DNA from: Isotricha intestinalis
Taxonomy: Eukaryota; Ciliophora; Litostomatea; Vestibuliferida; Isotrichidae
Direction of reading: 5' to 3'
Assembly: GCA_023807065.1 (NCBI GenBank)
Contig: JAJJLU010000005.1
Coordinates: 1-64,000, forward strand
Length of the DNA: 64,000 bases
Part shown: piece after piece, positions 63,242-64,000 of the stretch
How the letters are laid out: every line of letters begins with the position of its first letter
How positions within the stretch are numbered: position 1 is the first letter of the stretch
Made by a program: the position numbers and the translations under genes
Notes under the pieces: generated by a model
Databases searched by the model: none
The model's input: the letters and a program-made list of their open reading frames with translations, nothing else
What the model was told of the DNA's origin: nothing

Positions 63242-64000
63242 ATGGAAGAAGAAAAATATGGTAAATTACTAGAAAAAAAAGAAGAAGACAAAGAAAAAAA
63301 TTTTATATGTATATATATACTAATATTGATACCATTTACATTATGTTTTATAACATCAATATATTTATTATTAACAATAAAACCCTCAGATGAAACAATA
63401 AAAAAATTTAAAGGCGGATTCATAGAAAATTGGTCTGAATATTATGGAATAAAATTATTAAATTTATCATATTCCAACGATGATAAAATAAAAAATACTT
63501 TTGCAAAAGGAGAAATAAACTTTGATTCTAAATTAAATTCAGTTAATTTAAATTTAGATTATGAGAAAATACCAAATAATAATTATGATATATATATTCC
63601 TTATTCATCTTTAGAAAATAAGAAAAATAAAAATGGGATTTTTTTTTTTCTTCATGGAGGATTTTATATATCAGGAAATAAAAAAGAAATAGAATATCTT
63701 TGTATAAGATATGCAAAATTAGGTTATATAACAGTAAATATTGAATATTCATTATTAACTAATAATAATAATATATTTAGAATTATGGATGAAATTTCTT
63801 CTGCCATTGAATCAACAAAAAAAAAATTAGAAGAATTAAATTTTGAAAATTTAGTTTGTTGCTTAGGAGGAATATCAACTGGAGCACATTTAGCTTTATT
63901 ATATTCATATTGGTTAAAAAGTAATTCTAAAATTCCTATTGAATTTGTTATTAATTTTTCAGGAAATTTAAATTTAGATCTTAATAATTTTTATATTAAT
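63242..64000 (+). CDS. Membrane-anchored alpha/beta hydrolase, HSL-like (cut by right edge)
   Basis: The visible 253 codons run to the edge without a stop. A single hydrophobic segment (about 24-46) near the N-terminus suggests a type II membrane anchor. Two hallmarks of the alpha/beta-hydrolase fold are seen: FFLHGGFYISG, the HGG oxyanion segment of the hormone-sensitive-lipase group, near 139, and GGISTGAHLAL, the G-x-S-x-G nucleophile elbow, near 213. The remaining catalytic Asp and His would lie beyond the edge. The enzyme probably hydrolyses carboxylic esters; the substrate is unknown. The start has an A-rich leader. Confidence 0.8.
   Translation, partial: MEEEKYGKLLEKKEEDKEKNFICIYILILIPFTLCFITSIYLLLTIKPSDETIKKFKGGFIENWSEYYGIKLLNLSYSNDDKIKNTFAKGEINFDSKLNSVNLNLDYEKIPNNNYDIYIPYSSLENKKNKNGIFFFLHGGFYISGNKKEIEYLCIRYAKLGYITVNIEYSLLTNNNNIFRIMDEISSAIESTKKKLEELNFENLVCCLGGISTGAHLALLYSYWLKSNSKIPIEFVINFSGNLNLDLNNFYIN

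Noticed and set aside
80..64000. CRISPR arrays, insertion sequences, rRNA genes
   Set aside because: No regularly spaced repeats with unique spacers, transposase with inverted ends, or rRNA-like GC islands were seen; the only clear non-coding RNA gene is tRNA-Met.

Overview
The window is nuclear DNA of a very AT-rich, gene-dense, ciliated single-celled eukaryote. By eye the GC content is roughly 20% (not computed). I can support 33 protein genes, two of them cut by the window edges, and one tRNA-Met gene; there are no rRNA genes and no recognisable mobile elements. The best guess for the organism is a ciliate that uses the standard stop codons, possibly a gut or rumen litostome. The evidence is: axonemal and intraflagellar transport genes (IFT81, RSPH9, a QRICH2/DUF4795-type protein); a two-span membrane protein family I associate with ciliates; a secreted C39-type cysteine peptidase that looks bacterial, of the kind common in gut Firmicutes; and stops that are mostly TAA (about 26) with three TAG and three TGA. 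Other AT-rich flagellated protists or anaerobic fungi are not excluded. Introns are rare, GT-AG and very short: four found, 29, 32, 35 and 51 nt. Start codons follow A-rich leaders and stop codons are followed by T-rich trailers, which helps to orient genes.

Layout. 1-12 kb: the tail of an unknown gene, a 1.5-kb gene-poor stretch, SKP1 copy A, tRNA-Met(CAT), a Cys-rich secreted or GPI-type protein, IFT81, a cyclic-nucleotide-binding-domain protein, a PX-domain protein, and SKP1 copy B in inverted orientation. 12-22 kb: a catalytically dead dual-specificity phosphatase, a Lys-rich unknown, a tandem CCCH (TTP-type) RNA-binding protein, a casein kinase 1 with a C-terminal CaaX box, then the ciliary pair DUF4795/QRICH2-type and RSPH9. 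22-31 kb: C39 peptidase, RPB2, a protein with a HAD-like N-terminus, and an S9 family DPP5-like secreted peptidase. 31-34 kb and 51-54 kb: two paralogous P-loop GTPases with an apparent Hsp20/alpha-crystallin-like C-terminus, lying in the gene-poor stretches. 34-47 kb: a bZIP factor with a predicted membrane span, a large unknown, a DENN protein, a calmodulin-like protein, a NOT4/CNOT4 homologue without its RING, and a B-box/kelch-like protein. 47-64 kb: a four-span membrane protein, an ankyrin protein, a USP53/54-like protein with RanBP2 zinc fingers, a SAC3/GANP mRNA-export protein whose reading frame contains one in-frame TAA, a small beta-grasp/RRM-like protein, an LRR protein, a two-span membrane protein, and an alpha/beta hydrolase cut by the right edge.

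There is no operon logic; the genes are independent housekeeping, ciliary, ubiquitin-system and signalling genes. Closest functional groupings are the adjacent DUF4795 and RSPH9 genes (axoneme), and the dispersed ubiquitin-related genes (two SKP1, NOT4-like, USP-like, B-box). The points most worth checking are the SAC3/GANP frame with its single stop, the GTPase-Hsp20-like pair, the tethered bZIP, the RING-less NOT4, the phosphatase with Ser in place of the catalytic Cys, and a repeated 5'-to-3' shift in codon third position within genes.
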